64,000 bases of DNA from Acidimicrobiaceae bacterium (GTDB taxonomy: Bacteria; Actinomycetota; Acidimicrobiia; Acidimicrobiales; RAAP-2), in assembly GCA_027314705.1 (NCBI GenBank), contig DAHVAJ010000002.1, positions 1-64,000 of the forward strand, written 5' to 3'. Of this stretch, positions 53,292 to 63,360 are shown piece after piece (the first letter of the stretch is position 1; every line of letters begins with the position of its first letter). Made by a program: the position numbers and the translations under genes. The notes under the pieces are model-generated. The model had not been told where the DNA came from, did no database searches, and saw only the letters and a list, made by a program, of their open reading frames with translations.

Positions 53292-53747
53292 TCAGCGCAG
53301 GGTGAGCTGCTCGCCGGGGACCACCTCGTCGGTGCCCAGCTCGGCGGCGAGCCGGTCCACCGTGGGACGGGGGTCGGCCCCGGGGTCCATCCGCTCGGCG
53401 ATCGACCAGAGGGTGTCGCCGGCCTGGACCGTGTACGTCGCCGGCTGACCGGCACCCGCCAGGGAGGGGCCGGTGGTGTGGGAGGGACCACCGACCCCGC
53501 CCAGCGGGAGGGCGAGGGCGACCAGGCCGAGGCCCATGGCCGCGAGCAGGGTCCGGCGACGGCGCACCGCCGGCGAGGTCCGCCGGGCGGCCCGTCGTGG
53601 TCCGACGGCCGCCGGATCGTCGGCCGGATCGTCGGCCGGGTCGTCGGCCGGGCCGACGAGGCGCAGGGCCGGGCGGGCCGGGCCGGCGCGCCCGTCCGGG
53701 CGGAGGGGGACGGTGCCGGTGCGGGGCGCGGTGAGCAGGGCGGTCAT
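53292..53747 (-). CDS. LysM-domain protein, probable SOS division inhibitor (ChiZ/DivS-like)
   Basis: This 151-residue protein has a long basic/Pro cytoplasmic segment with a PADD repeat, one membrane helix (TLLAAMGLGLVALALPLGG) and an external LysM domain (YTVQAGDTLWSIAERMDPG to VVPGEQLTLR). Its place between nrdR and divergent lexA, with SOS boxes between, matches Rv2719c (ChiZ) and corynebacterial DivS, which block division after DNA damage. GGAGGA precedes the ATG. The role is inferred from synteny and domains. Confidence 0.85.
   Translation of the reverse strand: MTALLTAPRTGTVPLRPDGRAGPARPALRLVGPADDPADDPADDPAAVGPRRAARRTSPAVRRRRTLLAAMGLGLVALALPLGGVGGPSHTTGPSLAGAGQPATYTVQAGDTLWSIAERMDPGADPRPTVDRLAAELGTDEVVPGEQLTLR
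53614..53649. repeat. Three tandem 12-bp units in the LysM gene
   Basis: The units at 53614, 53626 and 53638 (GGATCGTCGGCC, last one starting GGG) encode the Pro-Ala-Asp-Asp repeat in the cytoplasmic segment and keep frame. Confidence 0.8.
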
Positions 53748-53815
53748 CGCCCGGTCCTCCTTGCGTTCGGGCTCGGCCGGACCGGGCCGACCGCGGGCGA
53801 CGGCCGCTGGATCAT

Positions 53816-53829
53816 CGAACCTGTGTTCG
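53816..53829. promoter_or_regulatory. SOS box 1 (LexA operator)
   Basis: CGAACCTGTGTTCG is a perfect match to the actinobacterial core CGAAC-N4-GTTCG. It is nearest the LysM gene. Confidence 0.85.
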
Positions 53830-53848
53830 CCATGGCCCCATCTCAGCA

Positions 53849-53862
53849 CGAACGTCTGTTCG
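53849..53862. promoter_or_regulatory. SOS box 2 (LexA operator)
   Basis: CGAACGTCTGTTCG is a second perfect CGAAC-N4-GTTCG site, 33 bases from the first. Confidence 0.85.
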
Positions 53863-53878
53863 CTGTCAACGGTTTCTT

Positions 53879-53892
53879 CGAACGGATGTTTG
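53879..53892. promoter_or_regulatory. SOS box 3 (one mismatch)
   Basis: CGAACGGATGTTTG has one change from the core, 30 bases from box 2. Confidence 0.7.
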
Positions 53893-53922
53893 CTTTCCGA
53901 ACCGGGCGGGACTACCGTCGGG

Positions 53923-53936
53923 CAAACAGACGTTCG
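53923..53936. promoter_or_regulatory. SOS box 4 (one mismatch, nearest lexA)
   Basis: CAAACAGACGTTCG has one change from the core, 44 bases from box 3 and 31 bases before the lexA ATG. It probably gives autorepression. Confidence 0.75.
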
Positions 53937-53966
53937 CCCGGCGGCGATCCACCTCCCGGAGGAGCC

Positions 53967-54596
53967 ATGGCCCAGGTACTCAGCCCCAAGCGGAAGCAGA
54001 TCCTCGACTGCATCGCCGGAGCCGTGCGCGACCGGGGCTACCCGCCCTCGGTGCGCGAGATCGGCGAGGCGGTGGGGCTGACCTCCTCCTCGACCGTCCA
54101 CGCCCACCTCGCCGTGCTCCAGCGCGAGGGGTACCTCCGGCGCGACCCGACCAAGCCCCGGGCCATCGAGGTCTGCTACGACCCGTCGTCGAAGGTCATC
54201 GCCGACGCCCGTCCCACCCGGCACGTGCCCCTGGTGGGTGAGGTGGCCGCCGGCACCGGCGTCCTGGCCCAGGAGAACGTCGAGGAGCTCTACCCCCTCC
54301 CCGAGGACTTCACCGGCAGCGGCACCCTGTTCATGCTCCGGGTCCGGGGCGACTCCATGGTCGACGCCGGGATCGTCGACGGCGACTTCGTCGTCGTGCG
54401 CCAGCAGCCCGACGCCGACGACGGCGACGTGGTGGTGGCCGGCATCCCGGGCGACGAAGCCACCATCAAGACGCTGTCGCGCCGGGACGGCCGGGTGGTG
54501 CTGACCCCGGCCAACGCCCACCTCTCCCCCTTGGAGTTCGCCCCCGGGGAGGTGGCCGTCTACGGACGGGTCGTCACCGTGCTCCGCCGTCTCTGA
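53967..54596 (+). CDS. lexA: SOS repressor LexA
   Basis: This 209-residue repressor has an N-terminal winged helix (RGYPPSVREIGEAVGLTSSS) and a C-terminal S24 peptidase domain. The self-cleavage Ala-Gly bond is at about 95-96 in GEVAAGTG, the catalytic Ser at 130 in RGDSMVDAG and the Lys at 168 in EATIKTL. GGAGGAG precedes the ATG. Four SOS boxes upstream predict autoregulation and control of the divergent LysM gene. Confidence 0.98.
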   Translation: MAQVLSPKRKQILDCIAGAVRDRGYPPSVREIGEAVGLTSSSTVHAHLAVLQREGYLRRDPTKPRAIEVCYDPSSKVIADARPTRHVPLVGEVAAGTGVLAQENVEELYPLPEDFTGSGTLFMLRVRGDSMVDAGIVDGDFVVVRQQPDADDGDVVVAGIPGDEATIKTLSRRDGRVVLTPANAHLSPLEFAPGEVAVYGRVVTVLRRL

Positions 54597-54611
54597 CCGG
54601 CGGGGCCTCGG

Positions 54612-55613
54612 TCAGGCCGGCGGGGTCGCCACCCCGAGGGGGCGCATGTCCGGGTAGCGGTCCCCGGCGGCGGCGTCCGCCGGGAAGGCGGCCTCGAGCG
54701 CGGCCAGGTCCCCGGCGTCGAGGACGACGTCCCCCGCGGCCGCGTTCTCCTCCAGGTAGGTGCGGCGCTTGGTGCCGGGGATGGGCACGACATCGTCTCC
54801 CCGGGCGAGCACCCAGGCCAGGGCGAGCTGGCCCGGGGTGCATCCCTTGGCCTCGGCCAGGCCGCGCACCGACGCCACCAGCGCGAGGTTGCGGGCGAAG
54901 TTCTCGCCGGTGAACCGGGGGAGGAACCGGCGGAAGTCGCCCTCGGGGAAGTCGTCCGGCGAGGTCAGCCGGCCGGTGAGGAAGCCCCGACCGAGCGGGC
55001 TGTAGGCCACGATGCCGATGCCGAGCGCACGGGCGGTGGGCACCACCGCGGCCTCGATGTCGCGGCTCCAGAGCGACCACTCGCTCTGGAGGGCCGAGAT
55101 GGGGTGGACGGCCGTGGCCCGGCGCAGGGTGTCCGGGCTGGCCTCGGACAGGCCGAGGAAGCGGACCTTGCCCTCGGCCACCAGTCCGGCCATGGCCCCG
55201 ACCGTCTCCTCGATGGGCACGGCGGGGTCGCTGCGGTGCTGGTAGTAGAGGTCGATGTGGTCGACCCCGAGCCGGGCCAGCGAGGCCTCGCACGCCCGGC
55301 GCACGTAGGCGGGGTCGCCCCGCACCGAGCGGTCGGCCGGATCCGCGCCGCGCACGATGCCGAACTTGGTGGCGAGCACCACCTCGTGGCGCCGGCCGGC
55401 GATGGCCCGGCCGACCAGCTCCTCGTTGCGGTGGGGGCCGTACATGTCGGCTGTGTCGAGGAACGTCACGCCGAGGTCGAGGGCCCGGCGGATGGTGGCC
55501 GTCGACTCGGCCTCGTCGCCGGGACCGTAGAACTCGCTCATGCCCATGCACCCGAGCCCCTGGGCGGACACGACCAGCCCCCCGGACCCGAGGGAGCGCG
55601 GGGAGGGGGTCAT
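54612..55613 (-). CDS. Aldo/keto reductase
   Basis: This 333-residue NADPH-dependent TIM-barrel enzyme shows the family order: [11 protein letters not shown], the catalytic Asp/Tyr in [15 protein letters not shown], the Lys in [10 protein letters not shown], the His in LYYQHRSDP, and the cofactor site [16 protein letters not shown]. It resembles the AKR13-like group that reduces small aldehydes and ketones. Its ATG overlaps the dapE stop as ATGA. A link to lysine synthesis is not evident. Confidence 0.93.
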   Translation of the reverse strand: MTPSPRSLGSGGLVVSAQGLGCMGMSEFYGPGDEAESTATIRRALDLGVTFLDTADMYGPHRNEELVGRAIAGRRHEVVLATKFGIVRGADPADRSVRGDPAYVRRACEASLARLGVDHIDLYYQHRSDPAVPIEETVGAMAGLVAEGKVRFLGLSEASPDTLRRATAVHPISALQSEWSLWSRDIEAAVVPTARALGIGIVAYSPLGRGFLTGRLTSPDDFPEGDFRRFLPRFTGENFARNLALVASVRGLAEAKGCTPGQLALAWVLARGDDVVPIPGTKRRTYLEENAAAGDVVLDAGDLAALEAAFPADAAAGDRYPDMRPLGVATPPA

Positions 55614-56715
55614 GCCCCGACGCTACCTGCCGGGTCGGGCCCTTCCTGCAGGAGGGACCCGAGCACGGCCGCCGCCCGCTCGAGCTCGTCGGCGGTCACC
55701 CGCTCGCCGGGCGTGTGGGCCACCTCGGGGTCACCGGGACCGAAGTTGGCCGCCGGGACGCCGTGCTCCCAGAAGGTGGCCACGTCCGTCCAGCCCACCT
55801 TGGCCCGGGGCGGCGTCCCGGTGGCGGCCACCAGTGAGGCGAGCAGGGGGTGGCCGAGCGACGGCGGGGCCGCCGGCGCGCGCTCGAGGAGTTCCCACCG
55901 GTCGTCGGGGCCGAGCTCGTCGCCGAGCAGGTCGCGCAGCGCCTCCTCGGCCCGGGCGGGGTCGCGGTCGGGGGCGAAGCGGTGGTCGAGCACGACGGCG
56001 GCCCGGTCGGGCACGACGTTGCCGGCCACGCCGCCCTCGACGGCCACGGCCTGGAGCTGCTCGGCGTAGGTGCAGCCGTCGACCACGGGCCGGCGCCCCT
56101 CGTAGGCGGCGACCGCCTCGAGCAGGGGGCCGAGCCGGTGGATGGCGTTGCGACCGGCGTAGGGACGGGCGGTGTGGGCCCGACGGCCGGCCAGGACCAC
56201 CCGCACCCGCAGGGTGCCCTGGCACCCGGCCTCGACCCGCCCGGCCGTCGGCTCGCCGAGCACGGCGGCGTCGGCGGCCAGCAGCTCGGGGCGCTCGGAC
56301 CACAGGTGGAGGAGGCCGCTGTGCTCGCGGGCCACCTCCTCGGCGGTGTAGAAGCAGTAGGTCACGTCGACCACGGGTTCGGGGACGCTGCCGGCCAGGT
56401 GGAGGAAGACGGCCAGCCCGCCTTTCATGTCGGCGGCACCCACACCGTGGAGCGTGCTGCCCTCGAGGCGCGCCTCGTCGTTTCCGGCCACCGGAGGCAC
56501 CGTGTCGAGGTGGCCGGCCAGGACCAACCGGTGCGGACGGCCGAGCTCGGTGCGGGCCACCACGTTGTCGCCGACGCGCTCCACGACGAGCCAGGGACAG
56601 AGGGCCAGGGCGGCCTCGACGGCGTCGGCCATGGGCCCTTCGTGGTGGCTCACCGACGGCACGCCCACCAGGGCGGTGGCCAGGCCGAGGAGGCCGCCGC
56701 CGGCCGGCTCGCCGG

Positions 56716-56719
<4 letters not shown>
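55610..56719 (-). CDS. dapE: Succinyl-diaminopimelate desuccinylase (DapE)
   Basis: This 369-residue M20 metallopeptidase-family enzyme releases LL-DAP from N-succinyl-LL-DAP. Zinc ligands lie in [11 protein letters not shown] (His/Asp), [13 protein letters not shown] (Asp), [12 protein letters not shown] (catalytic Glu pair), LGEPTAG (Asp/Glu position) and the last His of [29 protein letters not shown] marks the dimerisation lid. The GTG overlaps the dapD stop. Confidence 0.93.
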
Positions 56720-57543
<824 letters not shown>

Positions 57544-57549
57544 GGGCAG

Positions 57550-57555
57550 ACGTTA
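57550..57555 (-). promoter_or_regulatory. -10 element for leaderless dapD, containing the dapC stop
   Basis: TAACGT on the minus strand ends 6 bases before the dapD ATG. Its first three bases are the TAA stop codon of dapC. Confidence 0.45.
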
Positions 57556-58728
57556 GTCCTGGCCGTCGGCGCCGCCGCCGTGGCCGACCGTGCCCAGGCG
57601 GGCCGCCACCACCTCGAGGCGGTCGTCCGGCTGGACCACGGCGATGCGCACGTGCCCGGCGCCGGCGGGCCCGTAGAGCTCGCCGGGGCTCACGAGGAGC
57701 CCGACCTCGGCGGCCAGCCACTCGGCGAGGGCCCAGCCGTCGGCCCACCGGTCGGGCACGGCCAGCCACAGATAGAAGCCGCCGGCCGGCCGGTCGGCGG
57801 GCAGGCCGGCCCGGGTGAGCGCCGTGGCCAGCAGGTCGAGCCGGGCGGCGTAGCGCCGGCGCTGGGCCTCGACGTGGGCGTCGTCGTCGAAGGCCACCAC
57901 GGCTGCGGCCTGGACCGGTCCGGGGACCATGAGGCCGGCGTGGCGCCGGACGTCCACGAGATAGCGGACGAGGGCGCGGTCACCGGCGTAGCACCCGGCC
58001 CGCACCCCGGCCAGGTTCGAGCGCTTGGACAGCGAGTGGACGGCCACCACGCCCTCGGTGCCCGCCTCGAGGACGCTGCGCGGCGGACCGTCCCAGGTGA
58101 ACTCGGCGTAGCACTCGTCGGAGAAGACCGGCACGCCGTGCCGGCGGCCCCAGTCCGCCGCCGCCGTCAGGTCGGTGAGCCCGCCGCCGGGGTTGGCCGG
58201 GGAGTTGACCCACACCAGCAGGGCCCGCCGGCGCTCGGCGGCCGGGACCCGGTCGAGGTCGGGGCCCCGGCCCGCCAGTTCGGGCACGGGCACCGCCCGC
58301 AGGCCGGCCAGGGTCGCCCCCATGGCGTAGGTCGGGTAGGCCACAGCCGGGCACAGCACGGTGTCGCGCTCGGGCGAGCGCAGGTGGAGCCAGTGGGCCG
58401 TGGTGGCCACGAACTCCTTGGTCCCGACGCAGGCGGCCACTTCGTCGTCGGGGTCGAGGGCCACCCCGAAGCGCCGGCCCAACCAGCGCGCCGCCGCCTC
58501 CCGGTAGGCGGGCGAGCCCGGCGAGGTCGGGTAGCCCCGCTCCGTCCCCGACGCGCAGAGGGCCTCCACCACCGCGTCAGGCGGGGCGTCGCAGGGGGTC
58601 CCGATCGAGCAGTCGACCACGCCGCCGTCGGAGGCGAAGCGGTCCTCGGCCCGGGCCCGGGCCCCGGCCAGTCGGTCGTAGGGGTAGGGCGGCGGGTCGA
58701 AGGCCGGCGCCGGGCGGGACGGGGTCAC
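57553..58728 (-). CDS. dapC: N-succinyldiaminopimelate aminotransferase (DapC)
   Basis: This 391-residue class I/II PLP aminotransferase has YPTSPGSPAYREAAARWLGRR, NSPANPGGGLTDL, FSDECYAEFTWDG with the PLP Asp, and the Schiff-base Lys in HSLSKRSNLAGVRAG. The late GGFYLWLAVPD and HVRIAVV carry the carboxylate Arg. Its place between hflX and dapD supports the DapC role over other aminotransferases. The GTG overlaps the hflX stop as GTGA. Confidence 0.92.
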   Translation of the reverse strand: MTPSRPAPAFDPPPYPYDRLAGARARAEDRFASDGGVVDCSIGTPCDAPPDAVVEALCASGTERGYPTSPGSPAYREAAARWLGRRFGVALDPDDEVAACVGTKEFVATTAHWLHLRSPERDTVLCPAVAYPTYAMGATLAGLRAVPVPELAGRGPDLDRVPAAERRRALLVWVNSPANPGGGLTDLTAAADWGRRHGVPVFSDECYAEFTWDGPPRSVLEAGTEGVVAVHSLSKRSNLAGVRAGCYAGDRALVRYLVDVRRHAGLMVPGPVQAAAVVAFDDDAHVEAQRRRYAARLDLLATALTRAGLPADRPAGGFYLWLAVPDRWADGWALAEWLAAEVGLLVSPGELYGPAGAGHVRIAVVQPDDRLEVVAARLGTVGHGGGADGQD

Positions 58729-60047
58729 GAGGCGAGGTACTCCGAGAAGCGGGCCCGGCCGACGTCGTCCAGGACGACCTGGACGCGGGTCCCGCCCTCG
58801 CCGGGCCGTTCCGCCACGATCTCCCCCTCGCGGTGCACGGCGGCGAGCACGTCACCGCGGGCCCAGGGGATCTCGAGCTCGACCACCCGGTCGCCGACCC
58901 GCAGTCGGTCGCCGACGGTGGTGAGCAGCTGGTCGAGACCGGCCCCGGTGCGGGCCGAGACGACGATCGAGCCCGGGTGGGAGGCGACCAGCCGGCGCAC
59001 CTCCTCGCCCCGTCCGGTGCCCCCGGCCCCCCCGTCCGGCCCCAGGGCGTCGGCCTTGTTGACCACCACCAGCTCGGGCAGGCTGTCGGCGCCGATCTCG
59101 GCCAGGACGGACCGCACGGCGTCGATCTGCCCTTCGGGGTCCGGGGCCGAACCGTCCACCACGTGGACGACGAGGTCGGACTCGGCCACCACCTCGAGCG
59201 TGGACCGGAAGGCCTCGACCAGCTGGTGGGGGAGCTTGCGCACGAAGCCCACGGTGTCGGTGACGAGCACGGTCTCGCCGCCGGGCAGGTCGAGCCGGCG
59301 GGTGCGCGGGTCGAGCGTCGAGAAGAGCCGGTCCTCGACGAGGACGTCCGACGCGCACAGGCGGTTGAGCAGCGTCGACTTGCCGGCGTTGGTGTAGCCC
59401 ACCAGGGAGACCAGCCGCTGACGCGACCGCTGACGCCCCCGGCGCTGGACGTGCCGGGTCTGCTCGAGCTTGCCGAGGTCGGCCTCGAGGCGCCGGATGC
59501 GCTCGAGGATGCGCCGCCGGTCGACCTCGAGCTGGGTCTCGCCCGGGCCCCGGGTCCCGATGCCGCCGGCCTGCTGGCTGAAGGTGCGGCCCCGGCCCCG
59601 CAGCCGGGGCAGGCGGTAGCGGAGCAGGGCCAGTTCGACCTGGGCCCGGCCCTCCTGGCTGCGGGCGTTCTGGGCGAAGATGTCGAGGATCACGGCCGTC
59701 CGGTCGATGGCCGTCCGACCGAGGAGCTTCTCCAGGTTCCGCTGCTGGGCCGGGGAGAGGTCGTCGTCGAAGACCACGGTGTCGGCATCGGTGCCGAGGC
59801 ACACGGCCAGGAGCTCGTCGGCCTTGCCCCGACCGAGGAAGGTGGCCGGGTCCGGCGCGTCGCGTCGCTGGACGACCCGGCCCACCACGTCGGCGCCGGC
59901 CGTGTCGACCAGGCGGGCCAGTTCGTCGAGGCCGGCCTCGGTTGACGCCACGGTGCCGTGGGGGAAGGTGACCCCGACGAGGACGATCCGCTCCCGCACC
60001 TCCCGGGAGATGAGGGTGTCGGTGAAGGCCGACTCGTTCGGACTCAC
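58725..60047 (-). CDS. hflX: GTPase HflX
   Basis: This 440-residue ribosome-associated GTPase has the HflX N-terminal domain (FLGRGKADELLAV, VFDDDLSPAQQRNLEKLLG, DRTAVILDIFAQNARSQEG, GIGTRGPGETQLEVDRRRI) and the G domain with P-loop VGYTNAGKSTLLN, DTVGFVRKLPHQLVEAF and the NKAD motif. HflX splits stalled ribosomes. The chosen GTG at 60047 overlaps the dapF stop as GTGA. Two cell functions, lysine synthesis and ribosome rescue, share this operon. Confidence 0.96.
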   Translation of the reverse strand: MSPNESAFTDTLISREVRERIVLVGVTFPHGTVASTEAGLDELARLVDTAGADVVGRVVQRRDAPDPATFLGRGKADELLAVCLGTDADTVVFDDDLSPAQQRNLEKLLGRTAIDRTAVILDIFAQNARSQEGRAQVELALLRYRLPRLRGRGRTFSQQAGGIGTRGPGETQLEVDRRRILERIRRLEADLGKLEQTRHVQRRGRQRSRQRLVSLVGYTNAGKSTLLNRLCASDVLVEDRLFSTLDPRTRRLDLPGGETVLVTDTVGFVRKLPHQLVEAFRSTLEVVAESDLVVHVVDGSAPDPEGQIDAVRSVLAEIGADSLPELVVVNKADALGPDGGAGGTGRGEEVRRLVASHPGSIVVSARTGAGLDQLLTTVGDRLRVGDRVVELEIPWARGDVLAAVHREGEIVAERPGEGGTRVQVVLDDVGRARFSEYLAS

Positions 60048-60898
60048 GAAGGCCGCTCCGGGCGGCGGGCGGCCAGGACGGCGCCCGGGTCGACCACGAG
60101 CTCGGCCACCCGGTGGACGGGGCCGCGCAGGCGGACCTCGTCGTCGCCGAGGGTCACGTGGAGCGTCCCGCCCGGGTTGTGGACGGCCACCTCGCGCCCC
60201 ACCAGGCCCCAGCTGTGGGCGGCGGCGGCGGCGGCACCGCTGCCCGTCCCGCACGCCTCGGTCTCCCCCACACCCCGCTCCCAGACCCGAAGGGTGAGCT
60301 CGTCGGAGCCGGGTCCGGACCCGATGAACTCGACGTTGACGCCGCCGGGGTGGGACTCCTCGAGCCGGGGGCCGAGCTCGGAGACGGCCACCGCGGCCGG
60401 GTCGGGGCCGAGCAGGACGAGGTGGGGATTGCCCATGTCGACCGTCCGGGCCCGCCGCCCGGGGGACTGCTGGGGCTGGTCCGGCCCCAGCCGGGCCGGG
60501 CCCAGACCGACCGAGGCCTCGGCCGCCCCCGCCAGTTCGCTCCGGCGGTACTCGACCGTCCTGACCCCGGCCGCCGTGGCCACCGAGAAGGTCGGCGGGC
60601 GCACCAGCCCGGCGTCGACCGCGGCCTGGGCCAGGCAGCGCATCCCGTTCCCGCTCATCTCGGCCACCCGGCCGTCGGCGTTGCGGAGCTCCATGGCCAG
60701 GTCGGCACCGGGCCGGCCCGGCCGCACCCGGACCACCCCGTCGGCGCCGACGCCGAAGCGGCGGTCGCAGAGGGCCCGCACCAGCGCCGGGTCGAGGGGA
60801 CGGTCGTCGTCGGAGTCGACCAGGACCAGGAAGTCGTTGCCGGCCCCGTGGTGCTTGGTGAGCCGGAGCGGTCGGGGGTCGAGGGGTGGGTTCGTCAT
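60044..60898 (-). CDS. dapF: Diaminopimelate epimerase (DapF)
   Basis: This 284-residue enzyme converts LL-DAP to meso-DAP, the substrate of MurE. The first catalytic Cys is in AEMSGNGMRCLAQAA near 85 and the second in ETEACGTGSGAAAAA near 225. KHHGAGNDFLVL at the start and DMGNPHLVLL in the middle are typical. The ATG overlaps the miaA stop as ATGA. Confidence 0.96.
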   Translation of the reverse strand: MTNPPLDPRPLRLTKHHGAGNDFLVLVDSDDDRPLDPALVRALCDRRFGVGADGVVRVRPGRPGADLAMELRNADGRVAEMSGNGMRCLAQAAVDAGLVRPPTFSVATAAGVRTVEYRRSELAGAAEASVGLGPARLGPDQPQQSPGRRARTVDMGNPHLVLLGPDPAAVAVSELGPRLEESHPGGVNVEFIGSGPGSDELTLRVWERGVGETEACGTGSGAAAAAAHSWGLVGREVAVHNPGGTLHVTLGDDEVRLRGPVHRVAELVVDPGAVLAARRPERPS

Positions 60899-61893
60899 CG
60901 GTGCTCGGCCCAGTCTCCCACCGGGGCGCCCCGGCCGCCGTCCTCGCCGAGGAGGCGGACCGCCACGGCCACCGGGGAGTCCCCGGGTTCCACCCACACG
61001 ATACGGGGATCGCGACGGAACCACGCCCACTGCCGCCGGGCGAACGACCGGGTCCGGCGCACCGCCTCCTCCACCGCCCGCTCCAGCGGGACCCCCTGCT
61101 CGACGTGGGCCAGCAGCTCGCGGTAGCCGAGGGCCTGACGGGCCGTGCGCGACAGCCCGCCCGGACGGGCGGCCAGGGCCCGGACCTCCTCGAGCAGCCC
61201 GGCCCGGAGCAGCCGGTCGAAACGCTCGGCGATGCGCCGATCGCCCTCCGCGGGCGGGTGGCCCAGCCCCACCAGGACGGTCGGCGTCGGCGGGTACCGC
61301 TCGAGGCCGGGGCCGAAGGAGGAGAAGGGCCGCCCGGCGCCGAGGCTCACCTCGAGGGCCCGGACCAGGCGCCGCTCGTTGGCCGGGTCGATCCGCCCGG
61401 CCGCGGTCGGGTCCAGGGCGGCGAGACGCCGGTGCAGCCGGTCGAGGGCGGCGTCCCGGGCCGCCCCACCCACCGGTCCGGCCGCGTCGAGCTCGGCGGT
61501 CAGCTCCCCGGCCACCTCCGGATACCGCCCGGGGAAGTGCAGGTCGTCGACGACGGCCCGGAGGTAGAGGCCGGTGCCCCCGACCAGCAGGGCCCGGTGG
61601 CCCCGGGCGGCGATGCCCCCGAGCACGTCCCGGGCGGCGGCCTGGAACTGCCGCACGGTGAACTCCTCGGAGGGGTCGCAGAGATCGAGGAGGTGGTAGT
61701 CGACCTCGGCCCGCTCGGCCGGGGTCGGCTTGGCCGTGCCGATGTCCATCCCGCGGTAGACGGCCATGGAGTCGACCGACACCAGCTCGACCGGGCTCCC
61801 CGTGCCGGCCCTCCCGTCCCGGACCGCCCGGGCCACGGCCAGGGCCGCGGCCGACTTGCCGGAGGCCGTGGGGCCGACCAGGGCGACGGCCAC
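60895..61893 (-). CDS. miaA: tRNA dimethylallyltransferase (MiaA)
   Basis: This 332-residue enzyme adds dimethylallyl to A37 of tRNAs reading U-starting codons. The P-loop ALVGPTASGKSAAAL, SVDSMAVYRGMDIGTAKP, YHLLDLCDPSEEFTVRQFQ, LVGGTGLYLRAVVDDL and ANERRLVRALEV are in order. Near the end QALGYRELLAHVEQG and RTRSFARRQWAWFRRD bind tRNA. Its GTG begins 3 bases after the miaB stop; MiaB then modifies the MiaA product. Confidence 0.97.
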   Translation of the reverse strand: MAVALVGPTASGKSAAALAVARAVRDGRAGTGSPVELVSVDSMAVYRGMDIGTAKPTPAERAEVDYHLLDLCDPSEEFTVRQFQAAARDVLGGIAARGHRALLVGGTGLYLRAVVDDLHFPGRYPEVAGELTAELDAAGPVGGAARDAALDRLHRRLAALDPTAAGRIDPANERRLVRALEVSLGAGRPFSSFGPGLERYPPTPTVLVGLGHPPAEGDRRIAERFDRLLRAGLLEEVRALAARPGGLSRTARQALGYRELLAHVEQGVPLERAVEEAVRRTRSFARRQWAWFRRDPRIVWVEPGDSPVAVAVRLLGEDGGRGAPVGDWAEHR

Positions 61894-61896
61894 CGC

Positions 61897-63348
61897 TCAG
61901 CCGGCGGTCACGGTGAGCCGGGTCCGGTGGGACGGCCGGCGGGTGACCCCGACGAGCTCCCCGGTCAGGTGGTGGGGGGCGGCCCCGACCACCCGCACGT
62001 CGGCGTAGGCGCCCGCCGGGGGCCGGGGATCCCCGGCCGTCGGGAAGTGCACCAGCTTGTTCTGGCCGGTCCGGCCGGTGGTGACCGACGGATCGCGCTT
62101 GGAGGGCCCTTCGACCACGACCTCCTCGGTCCGCCCGACCCGGGCGCGGTGGCGGGCCAGTGCCGACCGCTCCACCACGACCCGGAGGCGCTCGAAGCGG
62201 GCGGCCACCACGTCGGCCGGGACGAACTGTTCGGTCATGGCCGCCGCCCGGGTGCCCGGGCGGGGCGAGAAGATGAAGGTGGAGGCGCTGTCCCAGGCCG
62301 CCTCGGCGGCCACCTCGAGGGTGCGCTCGTGGTCCGCCTCGGTCTCCCCCGGGAAGCCCACGATGAGGTCGGTGGTGACGGCCAGATCGGGCACGGCCGC
62401 TCGGGCCGACGCCAGCCGGTCGAGGTAGCGCGCCGCCGTGTACCCCCGGCGCATGGCGGCGAGCACCCGGTCGCTGCCGGACTGGAGGGGCAGGTGCAGG
62501 TGGTCGCAGACTTCGGGGGTCTCGGCCATGGCCGCCACCGTCTCGGGCCGGAGGTCCTTCGGGTGCGGGCTGGTGAACCGCACCCGGCGGATGCCGTCGA
62601 CCGCCGCCACGGCCCGCAGCAGCTCGGCGAAGAGCGGCCGCCGCCGGGTCAGATCGCGCCCGTAGGAGTTCACGTTCTGGCCGAGGAGGGTGACCTCGGT
62701 GACGCCCCGGCGGGCCAGCTCGGCGACCTCGGCCACGAGGTCCTCGGGGGAGCGCGACACCTCCGGTCCCCGGACCGAGGGGACGATGCAGAAGGCGCAG
62801 GAGTTGTCGCAGCCGGTCTGGATGGTGACCCAGGCCGCGTAGGGCAGGTCGCGCACGGCCCCGAGGGCGGCCACCCGGTGGCCGGCCGCGCCGTCCTCGG
62901 GGCCGGGCGGGCCGTCGAGGACCTCGACGAGGGGGCCCTCGGACGCGGCCCGCCGCAGCAGGCCGGGGGCGGCCGTCAGGTTGTGGGTCCCCACGACCAC
63001 GTCCACGTGCCCGGCCCGGTCCCGGATGGCCTCACCCTCCAGCTGGGCCAGGCAGCCGGCCACGGCGATCTGCATCCCCGGTCGCCGGTCGCGCAGCGAC
63101 TTGAGGTGGCCGAGATGGCCCCAGAACCGGTTGTCGGCGTTCTCGCGGATGCAGCAGGTGTTGAGCACGACCACGTCGGCCGACGCGGCGTCGGGGGCGG
63201 GCACCAGCCCGTCGGCCACGAGGGCACCGGCCAGCCGCTCGGAGTCGTGCTCGTTCATCTGGCAGCCGAAGGTGCGGATGTGGAAGGTGCGGGCCGCCGT
63301 GCCCGGCGTCCCGGTCACGTCGCCGTCGTCGAGCGTCTCATCGTCCAC
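61897..63348 (-). CDS. miaB: tRNA-2-methylthio-N6-dimethylallyladenosine synthase (MiaB)
   Basis: This 483-residue radical-SAM methylthiotransferase has the UPF0004 domain with three cluster Cys (TFGCQMNEHDSE, NTCCIREN, VAGCLAQ), the radical SAM CxxxCxxC in QTGCDNSCAFCIVP, and LLGQNVNSYGRD. A C-terminal TRAM domain follows with VGRTEEVVVEGPSKRD. A TATCCT -10 ends 6 bases before the GTG at 63348, suggesting a leaderless operon start for miaB-miaA-dapF-hflX-dapC-dapD-dapE. Confidence 0.96.
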   Translation of the reverse strand: MDDETLDDGDVTGTPGTAARTFHIRTFGCQMNEHDSERLAGALVADGLVPAPDAASADVVVLNTCCIRENADNRFWGHLGHLKSLRDRRPGMQIAVAGCLAQLEGEAIRDRAGHVDVVVGTHNLTAAPGLLRRAASEGPLVEVLDGPPGPEDGAAGHRVAALGAVRDLPYAAWVTIQTGCDNSCAFCIVPSVRGPEVSRSPEDLVAEVAELARRGVTEVTLLGQNVNSYGRDLTRRRPLFAELLRAVAAVDGIRRVRFTSPHPKDLRPETVAAMAETPEVCDHLHLPLQSGSDRVLAAMRRGYTAARYLDRLASARAAVPDLAVTTDLIVGFPGETEADHERTLEVAAEAAWDSASTFIFSPRPGTRAAAMTEQFVPADVVAARFERLRVVVERSALARHRARVGRTEEVVVEGPSKRDPSVTTGRTGQNKLVHFPTAGDPRPPAGAYADVRVVGAAPHHLTGELVGVTRRPSHRTRLTVTAG

Positions 63349-63354
63349 CTCACC

Positions 63355-63360
63355 AGGATA
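63355..63360 (-). promoter_or_regulatory. -10 element for the leaderless miaB operon
   Basis: TATCCT on the minus strand ends 6 bases before the miaB GTG at 63348. Confidence 0.5.

Noticed and set aside
53816-53829. GTTCG-containing box as a possible tRNA T-loop
   Set aside because: It is part of a symmetric CGAAC-N4-GTTCG SOS box with three sister copies nearby and no tRNA fold around it.
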